Below, piece after piece: positions 35,026 to 43,078 of a stretch of DNA of 50,247 nt. A model generated the notes under the pieces. It was not told the origin of the DNA, did no database searches, and saw nothing but the letters and a program-made list of their open reading frames with translations. The stretch lies in contig JACRMA010000002.1 in the NCBI GenBank assembly GCA_016235085.1, positions 1-50,247 on the forward strand, given 5' to 3'. A program made the position numbers and the translations under genes. The DNA is from Candidatus Zixiibacteriota bacterium. GTDB lineage: Bacteria; Zixibacteria; MSB-5A5; WJJR01. How positions within the stretch are numbered: position 1 is the first letter of the stretch; each line of letters begins with the position of its first letter.

Positions 35026-36099
35026 CTACCTGTGGTCGTGCAGATGGTGTACGTCGGGGGCATGAGAGTGAGTGTGGCTGCCTCCCTCGTGGAAATGCCG
35101 GTGGGTGTGCTCGCCGACCACCAGATCAGGATGCTCATGTTCGTGGTGGCCGTCGGCATGATGGTGGGCATGTTCATGCTCAATGGCTTCGTGAGTGTGC
35201 GGATGCTCATGCATTTCCGTCACGTGCAATACGACACCCAGCAGGATGAGAAATCCACCTGACAATCCCCAAAGCGTGAAGCTCCTCTCCCCCATCGCCA
35301 CGGCCAGCGCGGCTCCCAGAAACGGCCCGGCAGCGAACACCGACGCCGTTCTGGCAACTCCGATTCGACGCTGGGACAGCAAGTAAAGCCGCAGACTGAC
35401 ACCGTAGCCAAACATCCCGATCAGCACCAGCGCGATCGCCGATGTCCATTGCGGGAACCGCTCGCCCACGATGACGGACGTACAAACTGATATGGCCACG
35501 CCGATGAGCGACTTGCGAAAGACCACCATCGCTGTATCCCGATCAGCGAGCGGACGCGAGATTGTGTTGTCCAACGCCCAAAGCACGGTCGCTAAGGCCA
35601 CCCCCAGAAGTCCCCAAACAGCCGCCGCGCCGACTTCGGAGCGATCCAACACCAGAATCGCGCCGCCGATCACGATAATTGCTGCCGCCGATGCCACACG
35701 GCGGCTGACATGCTCCCGATAGAAGAGCCAGGCCAGACCGATGGTCAGCACCGCTTCGATATTCAGCATGAGCGACGAGCTGACCGCGCTGGTACGCTGC
35801 ACTCCCCACGCCAGCGCCGCCGGTGCCAATGCCGCACCGCAGATCGCGGCTCCCCACAGCCGCATGGAGAGACTCTTTCCGAGCTTCCCGCTTTCGTTCC
35901 TTAGCCCACCGAAAAGTGCCCCGGCCAGTGCGGCACCAGTGTAGAGTAGGGCGGCTGAGGACCACGGGCCGATGCCCCCACCCCAGTATCGCAGCAGCGG
36001 CGTCGATGCCCCGAAGAACATCGCCGAGCCGAGTGCCAGGATGACACCGCGGGCGATCGGTGATTGCAGCCCGGTCATCTTCATTCGAGAGTCAGCCAA
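35026..36099 (-). CDS. EamA/DMT-superfamily transporter with histidine-rich tail
   Basis: 357-aa membrane protein with ten hydrophobic helices in two EamA halves (about residues 14-140 and 150-285); motifs SAMFFGASTPLLRYW and SSSLMLNIEAVLTIGLAWLFY in the first, AASVFAAGPFLGAALAV and FLILLGVVL in the second. The final 60 residues (about 297-357) contain 24 histidines alternating with Glu, Asp, Thr and Ser (for example HEHAHHHADGHHEHEH). Such tails bind zinc, nickel or cobalt in other transporters and usually act as a sensor or buffer. Whether this exports a metal or a metal-regulated metabolite is not shown. It begins just 5 bp after the flavoprotein gene. Confidence 0.87.
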   Translation of the reverse strand: MADSRMKMTGLQSPIARGVILALGSAMFFGASTPLLRYWGGGIGPWSSAALLYTGAALAGALFGGLRNESGKLGKSLSMRLWGAAICGAALAPAALAWGVQRTSAVSSSLMLNIEAVLTIGLAWLFYREHVSRRVASAAAIIVIGGAILVLDRSEVGAAAVWGLLGVALATVLWALDNTISRPLADRDTAMVVFRKSLIGVAISVCTSVIVGERFPQWTSAIALVLIGMFGYGVSLRLYLLSQRRIGVARTASVFAAGPFLGAALAVAMGERSFTLWGLSGGFLILLGVVLHVTEMHEHPHTHEAIEHEHAHHHADGHHEHEHPDLVVGEHTHRHFHEGGSHTHSHAPDVHHLHDHR

Positions 36100-36104
36100 T
36101 CACA

Positions 36105-37301
36105 CTACCAGACCAGCCGCCGTGCCAGTTTAAGCAGCGACGGGCGAGAGCGGAGTGCGGACTTGATGATGTCAATCGGATCAATTGCCGTAATCGTCCT
36201 GCCATTGTAGAGAGTCGAAAGGAATCCGATGATCTCGTCGTAGTCCTTGTCCGACATGCGCAGCATGATTCCACGAGTCCAAAGAAAGAACCGCATCTGC
36301 CGTCCCCGCGCCGCCATCCAGCGCTTGGGATATTCCTTGAGCAGACTCAAGTTCCCCCGGCCATCCTGAAGATAAGTAACCGCGGCCTCAGCGGCGAGCC
36401 GTCCGGACCAGAGCGCGTTGGCGATCCCGGCGCCGGTCACGGAATCAACCAGGCGGGCCGCATCACCAGTCAGCATGACATTTCCGCGCAGCATCAGTCT
36501 TCGTCCGCAGAATTCCGGGATTCCTCCCGCAACCCGCATCAGCGGTGTTGGCTTTTGCGCGCCAAAACGAAACGAGATGAAATCGCTCAATAAGCGGATA
36601 GCTTTCTGTCCCGGCGCCACGCCAGGGGCGAGCGCAACACCCACGTTGGCCAGTCCGTTTCCCTTGGGAAAGACCCATGCGTATCCTCCCGGCGCACACC
36701 GTGGATCAAAGTAGAATTCCATCCGCGAGGGATTTAAGTCGGGAACACCGTCGAATAGGAATTGCGCCGCCGAGTCCATGCGCTCAAGCGGCAGGACCGT
36801 GTCCAATCCCGCCCACCGTCCGACCATCGACTCGATCCCGTCAGCCGCAACGACAACCTCGCAGCCGACGTCCAAGGTGCTTCCGTTCTGCGCGAGCCGG
36901 ACACCAGAGAATCGGCCACTGGCACCATTCAGCAATCCAATAGCCTCAGTCTCGGTCATGATCTCGGCGCCGTGAGACACAGCCATATCGGCCAATCCCT
37001 GCTCGAAGCGGCGTCGCGACAACACGAACCCGGCGTCGGGGTGATGGAATTCCAGCGTGCGGCCACCTGGCGAACGCAAGAAACACCGGTCGATATCTGC
37101 CGTGATCCAGTCCCGGTTGAGAGGAATATTGTCGGTGAGCCCGCAAAGCGAAATCCCTTCGGCGCAGCAAAGCGGCTCGCCGATGGTGCGGTGCTTCTCC
37201 ACCAATAGCGTGCGGCATCCGGCGCGCGCGGCCGTCAGGGCGGCAAGCCCTCCGGCCGGACCGGCTCCGATCACCACAACGTCGTAGGATCGATCAGTCA
37301 T
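36105..37301 (-). CDS. Geranylgeranyl reductase-family FAD oxidoreductase
   Basis: 398-aa flavoprotein. The dinucleotide motif VVIGAGPAGG is at residues 9-18, the family motif GEPLCCAEGIS near 41-51, a second FAD segment VVVAADGIESMVGRW near 150, and LTGDAARLVDSVTGAGIANALWSG (in part: TGDAARLVDSVTGAGIANAL) near 270. Members reduce isoprenoid double bonds in chlorophyll side chains, archaeal lipids or menaquinone. The start codon overlaps the ferredoxin stop (TGATG), so a ferredoxin electron donor is likely. Substrate is unknown; a quinone or polyprenyl side chain is plausible given the polyprenyl synthase elsewhere in the window. Confidence 0.88.
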   Translation of the reverse strand: MTDRSYDVVVIGAGPAGGLAALTAARAGCRTLLVEKHRTIGEPLCCAEGISLCGLTDNIPLNRDWITADIDRCFLRSPGGRTLEFHHPDAGFVLSRRRFEQGLADMAVSHGAEIMTETEAIGLLNGASGRFSGVRLAQNGSTLDVGCEVVVAADGIESMVGRWAGLDTVLPLERMDSAAQFLFDGVPDLNPSRMEFYFDPRCAPGGYAWVFPKGNGLANVGVALAPGVAPGQKAIRLLSDFISFRFGAQKPTPLMRVAGGIPEFCGRRLMLRGNVMLTGDAARLVDSVTGAGIANALWSGRLAAEAAVTYLQDGRGNLSLLKEYPKRWMAARGRQMRFFLWTRGIMLRMSDKDYDEIIGFLSTLYNGRTITAIDPIDIIKSALRSRPSLLKLARRLVW

Positions 37302-37510
37302 CAGGAAACGGTAGCGCGGCTGCCCACCGGCTCAATCGCCAACGCCTCGGTCGGGCACGCCGCCACACAGGCATCGCAAAGAACACACTCGTTGTGTATG
37401 ATCTCCAGCCCGGTGCCGCGCAGGACCAAGGCGTCATACGCGCAGACGGCCACACAGAGCCCGCAATCCACGCACGCTTCGACGCTCAATGTCAGTTCCG
37501 AGCGGCTCAT
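37301..37510 (-). CDS. 2[4Fe-4S] ferredoxin
   Basis: 69-aa bacterial-type ferredoxin. Cys13, 16, 19 and 23 form the first CxxCxxCxxxC site and Cys42, 45, 48 and 52 the second, which ends CP. The first lacks the usual proline after its last Cys. The ATG at 37510 gives the compact protein MSRSELTLSVEAC; a longer open frame to 37846 runs antisense through the propeller gene and is not credible. It ends by one-base overlap with the downstream flavoprotein, and the two are probably a donor-enzyme pair. Confidence 0.9.
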   Translation of the reverse strand: MSRSELTLSVEACVDCGLCVAVCAYDALVLRGTGLEIIHNECVLCDACVAACPTEALAIEPVGSRATVS

Positions 37511-37559
37511 CAGACCTGATACGACGACTTGGGAAAAATCAAAGCCGGAAACAGAGGGA

Positions 37560-38690
37560 TTAGGGCAGGCCAATCTTGATGTACTTGAACCGGTCCCGGC
37601 TGATGAAGACGAGCCCGCCGCGCGTTTCGTCGAATCGGACCACGGGGTAATACGCGCCCCACTTTTCGGGCTGATCCTCCTCGCTGTGGACCAGCCGCCC
37701 GGCACGGTCGTAGACGTCGCAACGGCTGCGTGTATGGCGGTCGGCGCTGTCCGGCCCGGGATCATAGTCCAGACCGACCGCAACCAGGGAGAGCCCGTTG
37801 CGCAGGTCAACGCTCCGGAGGTTCCAACTCGACTCCCCGCTGGCAACCTTCCATATCAACGCCGATGAATCGGTCCGAAAGACGGCGGCGTGGAGCGCCG
37901 ATATCGCCGCGGCGTAGACACCATCCGGTGAGATACTCACCGCGCGCAACGGAATCGAATCAGCCCGCCAGGCGAATGACGTCACGAGTTTGCCGTCCTT
38001 GAAACAACTGATGTTTCCGTTGGCTGCGGTGACGATCATCCGTCCATCTGCCGACGCCGCCCAGTGTTCGACCCGGCCGATCTGATCCAGGGAAGTATTC
38101 GCCAAGTCTCTCACGCACAGGCCATCCTTCGCGGTGACGAAGAAGAACCGGGAGCCATCGCTCGAAAACCGGCCACCCTCGAACCGGTCGACCGCCAGCG
38201 TGTCCCGGACGTTGCCCTGTCCATCGAAAAACCGCAGGACGCTGAACGGCAGTCCTTCGGCGCCATCGATGCCAACGAACGCCGTGCCGCTCGGCGCGAC
38301 AATTGCCGAGGACAATCTGGGGGATTCGAGATGCGCCAATCTCCGGCCGGTGACATCGTAGAGATCAAATGCCAGCGCGTCCAAATTCTTAGGTTGCGGG
38401 TCGGCATAGCTGATCACACCGACCACCAGGCCACCGGTCGGTGCGACGATGAATTGGCTGCCTTTGAGGTCGAGCTTCTGGAGTTCCTGGCTGTCGGGTG
38501 ACAAGAAGCGGAGCAATCCGCCTTCAATCTTGGCCCAGGCGCCACCGTCGAGGATCGCCCACCGGGACGTCTGGCCGATCTGCAAGGCGCTCTCGACATT
38601 GAATGTCAGCGCCGAAACACCAACCGCACTGACCGTCACGACCGCCAGAGCGACTGCCAGAATTATCAAATGTCGGCGATTGGGCCGCAT
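37560..38690 (-). CDS. Secreted or anchored beta-propeller-like protein
   Basis: Unrecognised 376-aa protein. A basic start MRPNRRH is followed by one hydrophobic segment (about 8-28, LIILAVALAVVTVSAVGVSA), either an uncleaved anchor or a signal peptide. The rest is made of repeating beta-rich units containing SxDG or SPDG turns (SPDSQEL, APTGGLVVGV, APSGTAFVG, SSDGSRFFFV, SADGRMIVTA, SPDGVYAAAI), typical of a six- to seven-bladed propeller of the WD40 or PQQ sort. An alternative start ATG is at 38702. It lies 49 bp upstream of the ferredoxin gene and has a 404-bp repeat-bearing gap upstream. Ligand unknown. Confidence 0.75.
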   Translation of the reverse strand: MRPNRRHLIILAVALAVVTVSAVGVSALTFNVESALQIGQTSRWAILDGGAWAKIEGGLLRFLSPDSQELQKLDLKGSQFIVAPTGGLVVGVISYADPQPKNLDALAFDLYDVTGRRLAHLESPRLSSAIVAPSGTAFVGIDGAEGLPFSVLRFFDGQGNVRDTLAVDRFEGGRFSSDGSRFFFVTAKDGLCVRDLANTSLDQIGRVEHWAASADGRMIVTAANGNISCFKDGKLVTSFAWRADSIPLRAVSISPDGVYAAAISALHAAVFRTDSSALIWKVASGESSWNLRSVDLRNGLSLVAVGLDYDPGPDSADRHTRSRCDVYDRAGRLVHSEEDQPEKWGAYYPVVRFDETRGGLVFISRDRFKYIKIGLP

Positions 38691-38965
38691 CACGTTGTTC
38701 ATCCTTGAATGCCGGCACATCCGGCCCCCCATCCAATAACAATATTCGTCTCATTGGCGGTTTTTATCAAGCTGTATTGAGGAAATATCTGCGCGGGATC
38801 GGCTCGTGCCTGACATGGTATTGACGGAGACTCGAGTTTGAATCAAGCATCCAAAAGCGAAGTGATACTCAGCGCGCGAGGGAGGCCAGGCGGACTGCTG
38901 AGCCTCGTGTCCGCGATCCACTGGCTATGCGTGTGCTGAAGAACTGTCACGATCGCAAGTTCGAG

Positions 38966-39035
38966 AGGCCGGACAGGAGTGTCCGGCCTACCGCTTGGTC
39001 GCGATATCGGTAGGCCGGACACTCTTGTCCGGCCT
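38966..39035. repeat. REPIN-like nested palindrome
   Basis: Two 28-bp arms in opposite orientation (38966-38993 and 39008-39035) match at 27 of 28 positions around a 14-base loop. Each arm is itself a palindrome, AGGCCGGACA-GGAG-TGTCCGGCCT. The rest of the gene-free stretch 38691-39094 shows no credible reading frame, RNA gene or promoter. Confidence 0.75.
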
Positions 39036-39094
39036 TTCTCAACGTGCCCGTTCGGCGGGAGCCTTGCTCTCCGCTTACTTCTCCAGGTAAGTGC

Positions 39095-39565
39095 TCAAAA
39101 TTTGAAATTCGACGGTGCGGGCTTGGCCTGCCCAACAGATGTGTCAGGGGTGTTCAGGGCGATCTTCGACTTCGTCTTGAGCGGCGGCAGATCGAGCACA
39201 CCGGTGAAGGCCGGGTTCTGTTCTTTGTGCACCCAGCCCAGTGTGAGCTGGTGGCTCGTGCGGAATCTCTGGATCATGCGGATATAACGCTCGGCCGACG
39301 TCGGAACCGGCGCCTTGCGATTGACCTGATATACCGGAAGGACAGCATCTGTGAAGATATCGAGCTTCTGCCGTTCGAAGAGCTTTGGGTTTGTGACGGC
39401 GAAATTGAGCAGCGCCATCAGGGCCAGATACTCGCATTCCACTGCGGTTCCCCGGTAGGCGGCGCGGAATTGAATTCCCAGATCGGGAATTGCGAATGAA
39501 ACGACTCCGTTGTTGGCTTGGTCACGGTTCTCTGAGTTGTTGGTTCCCCACGTGTAGCAGCGCAT
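39095..39565 (-). CDS. Hypothetical protein with RNase H-fold-like pattern
   Basis: 156-aa protein starting MRCYTWGTNNSEN at the ATG at 39565, eight bases after AAGGAGA. The order strand VVSFAIPDLGIQFRAAY, helix AVECEYLALMALLNFAV with Glu45, and strand-turn LDIFTDAVLPVYQVN with Asp73 resembles the middle of RNase HI (the acidic Glu and Asp of the helix and fourth strand). The first catalytic Asp and a clear last acidic residue are not evident, so activity is doubtful. A Lys/Ser/Pro-rich end follows. It is isolated between repeats. The fold proposal is inference from pattern only; no closer family is recognised. Confidence 0.6.
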   Translation of the reverse strand: MRCYTWGTNNSENRDQANNGVVSFAIPDLGIQFRAAYRGTAVECEYLALMALLNFAVTNPKLFERQKLDIFTDAVLPVYQVNRKAPVPTSAERYIRMIQRFRTSHQLTLGWVHKEQNPAFTGVLDLPPLKTKSKIALNTPDTSVGQAKPAPSNFKF

Positions 39566-39791
39566 GAGCTTCGTCTCCTTGCCGGCCTGATTCCGGGCAG
39601 TGGACGAGAATGCAAGATGAGTGCCGCGAATTCTGGTGCGGGCTCGCCGACAAGGGTCGCCGCAAACCAATGGCAATCAATCCATTGCGCTGATCGATTC
39701 AATCGGCCTGTGGCATGAAGGACGAAGTCCTAAGGACATGTTGCAGAGATTTGCAGGTCCGACGCAAATAGCGATCGGAGCCAGATAAGGT

Positions 39792-40241
39792 CTATTGAGG
39801 ATCTGATCCCTCTTCCAACGACTCCAGCAGAGCGTTACGAATTGGGCCAGCGGCCTCTATATACTTGCCGGTGGCATGCGCGAATATCTCGCCGGAGCTT
39901 CCCGCCAGCTCCCCGGCCGTCTCGAACATTCGTCCCCGACGCGCCGTGATACGCCCCTTGAGAAACAGTCGTTCCCCGGTCGGAACCGCCTTCTTGAACC
40001 GCACCGTCATCTCGGCGGTCAATGGATAGATCTGTTTAGCCAGAATCGCCTTGGCCATGATTTCATCCAAAAGCGCCGACACCACGCCCCCGTGAAAGAT
40101 GTTCCTGTATCCCTGGAACTGGGGATCGGCCACACACTCGGCAACCGCCTCCTCCCCGTCGGCGTAGAAGTGCACCTTCAATCCAATAGGATTCTGCTCC
40201 CCACAAACAAAGCATCCGGAGTACTTGACGATTTCGCGCAT
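39792..40241 (-). CDS. PaaI-type hotdog thioesterase
   Basis: 149-aa single hotdog-fold protein. The N-terminal CFVCGEQNPIGLKV, the active-site helix FHGGVVSALLDEIMAKA (His-Gly-Gly and the later Asp-Glu), and strands EMTVRFKKAVPTGERLFLKG fit acyl-CoA thioesterases of the PaaI/YbaW group. The ATG at 40241 opens MREIVKYSG; an in-frame TTG six codons earlier is less likely. No ribosome site is obvious. It is flanked by repeats and not in a visible operon, so its acyl substrate cannot be guessed. Confidence 0.86.
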   Translation of the reverse strand: MREIVKYSGCFVCGEQNPIGLKVHFYADGEEAVAECVADPQFQGYRNIFHGGVVSALLDEIMAKAILAKQIYPLTAEMTVRFKKAVPTGERLFLKGRITARRGRMFETAGELAGSSGEIFAHATGKYIEAAGPIRNALLESLEEGSDPQ

Positions 40242-40325
40242 GGGGAAGTGGGTAATCAAGAATCGCGGAGAATGGAAGCGAAAAGCGGTCCCTGCGAGTT
40301 GGTAGGCGAGCAGTGTCGGCGTAGC

Positions 40326-40432
40326 GGCCCTGACTCCCGGTCAGGGCTGGCATAACTCACCACGCTTAGTTGCGGACAGACGGTTCACCGCAATGAACAC
40401 CGGTTACGCAAGCCCTGACCGGGGTCAGGGCC
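40326..40432. repeat. REPIN-like inverted pair
   Basis: The left arm at 40326-40348 (GGCCCTGACTCCCGGTCAGGGCT, a palindrome with core GGCCCTGA..TCAGGGCT) and the right arm at 40411-40432 are inverted copies differing by one inserted base, 62 bases apart. It occupies the 205-bp gap between thioesterase and amidase genes. Same build as the elements at 38966 and 44393 but different sequence. Confidence 0.6.
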
Positions 40433-40446
40433 ACGATGCCAATCGA

Positions 40447-41292
40447 TCACGGGCACCCGGCCTCTCCCCACGTCGTCATAAAGGGCGATGCCTGCCATCG
40501 GTTATCTACCTTGACGGCTCCGCTGTTCGGGTAGAAGAAGCATGAGTATGACTGCTGGACGATCGCTACGCCTGCGTTTGAGAGATAACTGCACAACCCT
40601 TCATAGATGGCCTCGGCTTCGTCCCTTATGCCATCCCCGTCCACGAATCGACGTGCCTCGGAAGGATTCGAGATAAACGACGCCTCGGTTAAGACTGACG
40701 CCATGGACGTGTTCCGCAGAACCGTAAGGCCGCATTCCACTTTAGGATCCTTGTACGCGATGTTAAAAGTGTCTCTGATTTTGTGCCAGATTTTGAGGGC
40801 CAATGCGGCGGTGTCTTCGCGAACCTTCCGGGGTGTCGCTGTTGTATCCCAGTCGCAATATTTCGTCCAAGTATAATTGGTGTTGGTGGCGGTGTCCCCA
40901 TTGTGGTGAATCGAGATGAACTGTTGAACCCCCAGTTGCTCGGCCATCCTCGCGCGGTCGATGTTACATATCTTCGAGTCATTCTTTCTTGTGAAGTAGT
41001 AATCGACTCCCTCTTGGCAGGCTTTGGTCTGAAGGATCACGCCCAATCGTAGGGCTACGGCGAGATTCACTTCGCGCTCATGGCAGAGATTTTCCCAGCA
41101 GGGCGCTCCATAGTTGTACGGCGGGTCGCATATTGGCAATGTGTCCGCAATGGTACCTCCGTGTCCGGGATCGATCAGGACGAACGGGTCGCAATTCTCG
41201 TATTGTGCCCGCGCCGCAGTTGGCCACACACCAAGCACAACCGCGAGATTCAGCGCGGACAAGCAGGTGTAGACAACGGCACGCTTCTTCAT
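40447..41292 (-). CDS. Exported N-acetylmuramoyl-L-alanine amidase (Amidase_3), cysteine-rich
   Basis: 281-aa cell-wall hydrolase cutting the bond between muramic acid and the stem peptide. Residues 1-29 are a signal peptide ending ARA. Zinc ligands are His44 in DPGHGG, Glu72 in EREVNLAVAL and a His in ISIHHNGD; the catalytic Glu is in LTEASFISNP. Unusual features are an insertion with several cysteines between the first two ligands (CDPP, CWENLC), an EF-hand-like DGDGIRDEAEA near residue 225 that may bind calcium, and a C-terminal 45-residue extension with further cysteines. Eight or more cysteines suggest disulfides in the periplasm or outside the cell. Its start overlaps the stop of the TolB-like gene (ATGA), so the two are coupled. 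Confidence 0.9.
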   Translation of the reverse strand: MKKRAVVYTCLSALNLAVVLGVWPTAARAQYENCDPFVLIDPGHGGTIADTLPICDPPYNYGAPCWENLCHEREVNLAVALRLGVILQTKACQEGVDYYFTRKNDSKICNIDRARMAEQLGVQQFISIHHNGDTATNTNYTWTKYCDWDTTATPRKVREDTAALALKIWHKIRDTFNIAYKDPKVECGLTVLRNTSMASVLTEASFISNPSEARRFVDGDGIRDEAEAIYEGLCSYLSNAGVAIVQQSYSCFFYPNSGAVKVDNRWQASPFMTTWGEAGCP

Positions 41293-42353
41293 CTGACCTC
41301 CAAGACAAGAATGCCGGACGTGCCCGTAGAGACAGCCAGCCGATCTCCACTTGGAGACCAGGAGGGCGTTCCGATGCCTGTGAACCCGCTGTCGCTGGAG
41401 AGGATAACTGTCGAGATGCCGCTGCCGAAGTCGAATACCGACAGTACTTCACCCACTTGAATCTCATCCTCTTCGATTGCTACCAACTGAGCAAACTTGC
41501 CCGCGTCTGGAGCCCACTCCAGATAAGCCGTACCTCCCAGGCACCCTATTGTTTCCCGTGAAATGCTGCCAGACCCTGGCAGAATCTCCGTGCCACTGCT
41601 GTCCATAAAAACCAAGTTATTCCTCTCGGTGTCATAGGCTGAGATGCGAACGCCACCAGGTGAGGTGCAGACAGACCGGAAGTTCCTGCCCGTGGTGAGG
41701 CGCCGCCCAGGTCCGTCGCCGACATCTACGGGCACTAGCCAGATGTCCCCAAAGCCGGTCGCAAACTCTTTGCCGTCCTCAAGGACGACGACTCGCCGCA
41801 TCCGATGCCACAGCGTCGTATCGGCTGAGCCAAACGAGAGCGGTCGGAAGTGTCCCGGATTTATAGGGGACCCTGCGCAATCGAAATATCCCACCGTTCC
41901 GTCAGCCAGTCGCGATGGGCCAGTGATGATGTGCCTTGGGCGCCTTTGCGCGACCGCCGTGGCCAGCAGCCGGGGACTCGATGCGGGCACAATCGCGGCG
42001 CCCTTGTCAGCTTTGCTCCTCACAAGGGCAACGTCAAAAAACCGCACTGAATCCCGCCTTGCCTTCGGCGAATAATCGCTGGTGAGGATCAATCTTTTGT
42101 CCGAAGCCCATGCATATCGACCCACCTCGCCGTTAGCGACCATCGACCTGACGCCACTGCCGTCAGCATTCATCACCCAGATGGATCCTTCATTCGCGAA
42201 GGCAATCAAATTCCCATCCGGCGACCACTGCGGGTTGGTCCCCGGCCCAAGCCGGGCAATGATGTCCCCCGTTTTTGCCCCGGCAGTTGCGGCAGAAACC
42301 AGGAGCAGCAAGACCCCCAGGCCTGCGCAGTGCACACGTCTTAATCGCAACAT
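41289..42353 (-). CDS. TolB-like beta-propeller protein, exported
   Basis: 354-aa protein with a signal peptide (residues 1-25, LGVLLLLVSAATAGA). Propeller blades carry the WD40-like PD40 signature NPQWSPDGNLIAFAN (about 38-52), WVMNADGSG, and a last blade TPSWSPSGDRLAVST. These repeats are found in periplasmic TolB and related proteins. It overlaps the downstream amidase by four bases and is preceded by a near-consensus promoter 140 bp upstream. The pairing suggests it positions or controls the amidase in the envelope, but no TolA, TolQ or Pal is nearby, so it is not TolB itself. Confidence 0.82.
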   Translation of the reverse strand: MLRLRRVHCAGLGVLLLLVSAATAGAKTGDIIARLGPGTNPQWSPDGNLIAFANEGSIWVMNADGSGVRSMVANGEVGRYAWASDKRLILTSDYSPKARRDSVRFFDVALVRSKADKGAAIVPASSPRLLATAVAQRRPRHIITGPSRLADGTVGYFDCAGSPINPGHFRPLSFGSADTTLWHRMRRVVVLEDGKEFATGFGDIWLVPVDVGDGPGRRLTTGRNFRSVCTSPGGVRISAYDTERNNLVFMDSSGTEILPGSGSISRETIGCLGGTAYLEWAPDAGKFAQLVAIEEDEIQVGEVLSVFDFGSGISTVILSSDSGFTGIGTPSWSPSGDRLAVSTGTSGILVLEVR

Positions 42354-42494
42354 CCTCTCCCTCCTGTCCGATGGAGTTAAATTAACGACATTGGCCCGTC
42401 TCGCGTACGACGAACCCGTTAACTGATGTGCCTTGTCGGCGGATGAGCCCGCCGGTCTTTTCGCCCTTCAATGTGAAAACCCAGTTACACCGAT

Positions 42495-42524
42495 ACTATA
42501 TAATACTTAAAAGCAGAATGTCAA
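42495..42524 (-). promoter_or_regulatory. Near-consensus sigma-70-type promoter for the TolB-like/amidase pair
   Basis: On the minus strand TTGACA (42524-42519) is a perfect -35, followed after 18 bases by TATAGT (42500-42495), five of six matches to the -10. An overlapping TATATA gives a 16-base spacer. The leader to the ATG at 42353 is about 135 bases and holds a short hairpin CGGCGG-GCTCAT-CCGCCG. Confidence 0.7.
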
Positions 42525-42593
42525 TTGAGTTGGGGTGGGAATTTGCCGCGTAATGCGTTTCTGCGATACTCCCGATTCGTCCTCCTTTCTTCT

Positions 42594-42908
42594 CCTCCGC
42601 CGCCAGCCGTGTGATGAGCGTTTGGGTGGGAGCCAGCGGCGGAGGTTACGTTACATCTTCAAAATGCCCCCAGGAGACGAGCCCGGAGAGCCGGCGTGAA
42701 CATGCATAACAACTTTTGTGCCAGTGCGTCCAGGAGGGGCATTTTGACGATCGCTCTGTTGTCTGGCAACGAGTTACACAGAATGCAGGTGCCGCTTCCG
42801 AAGCGCTCAAGTGCGTAATGACTGCGCAGTGCCACTGCGCACGAAATTGTAAGCTATTGAAGTTCAATATGATAACTGCGCAGTGCCATTACGCACCCAC
42901 TGCGCAGT
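42594..42908. repeat. Cluster of inverted repeats in a gene-free region
   Basis: Within the 725-bp gap 42354-43078 lie three successive inverted repeats. CCTCCGCCGC (42594) pairs with GCGGCGGAGG (42636). CAAAATGCCCC (from 42660) pairs with GGGGCATTTTG (from 42737). GTGCGTAATG (42811) pairs with CATTACGCAC (42887). The palindrome ACTGCGCAGT also occurs three times, at 42821, 42875 and 42899. No open frame here looks coding. Confidence 0.6.
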
Positions 42909-43004
42909 CTGCATGACGGTCGAATCCCCGTAACTTGTTGTGAATCAACGGAGGATGCGTGAAAACTGGCGTTCTGGCGCTACGAACACGCTAATCGCGA
43001 GGAC

Positions 43005-43034
43005 AAAAAGGAGCGGCGCACGAAGGCGCCGCTC
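43005..43034 (-). terminator. Rho-independent terminator of argF
   Basis: On the minus strand GAGCGGCGC and GCGCCGCTC form a stem around CTTCGT, followed by CTTTTTG. It begins 45 bp after the argF stop. The other strand also has a T-run six bases after the stem, so it may work both ways. Confidence 0.8.
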
Positions 43035-43078
43035 ATCACATTTTTTCGAAATTTCCGCCGATTTCGTGCGGAAGACTG

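Noticed and set aside
37511-37846. Longer ferredoxin frame
   Set aside because: It overlaps the propeller gene and has no ferredoxin-like content before the Met at 37510.
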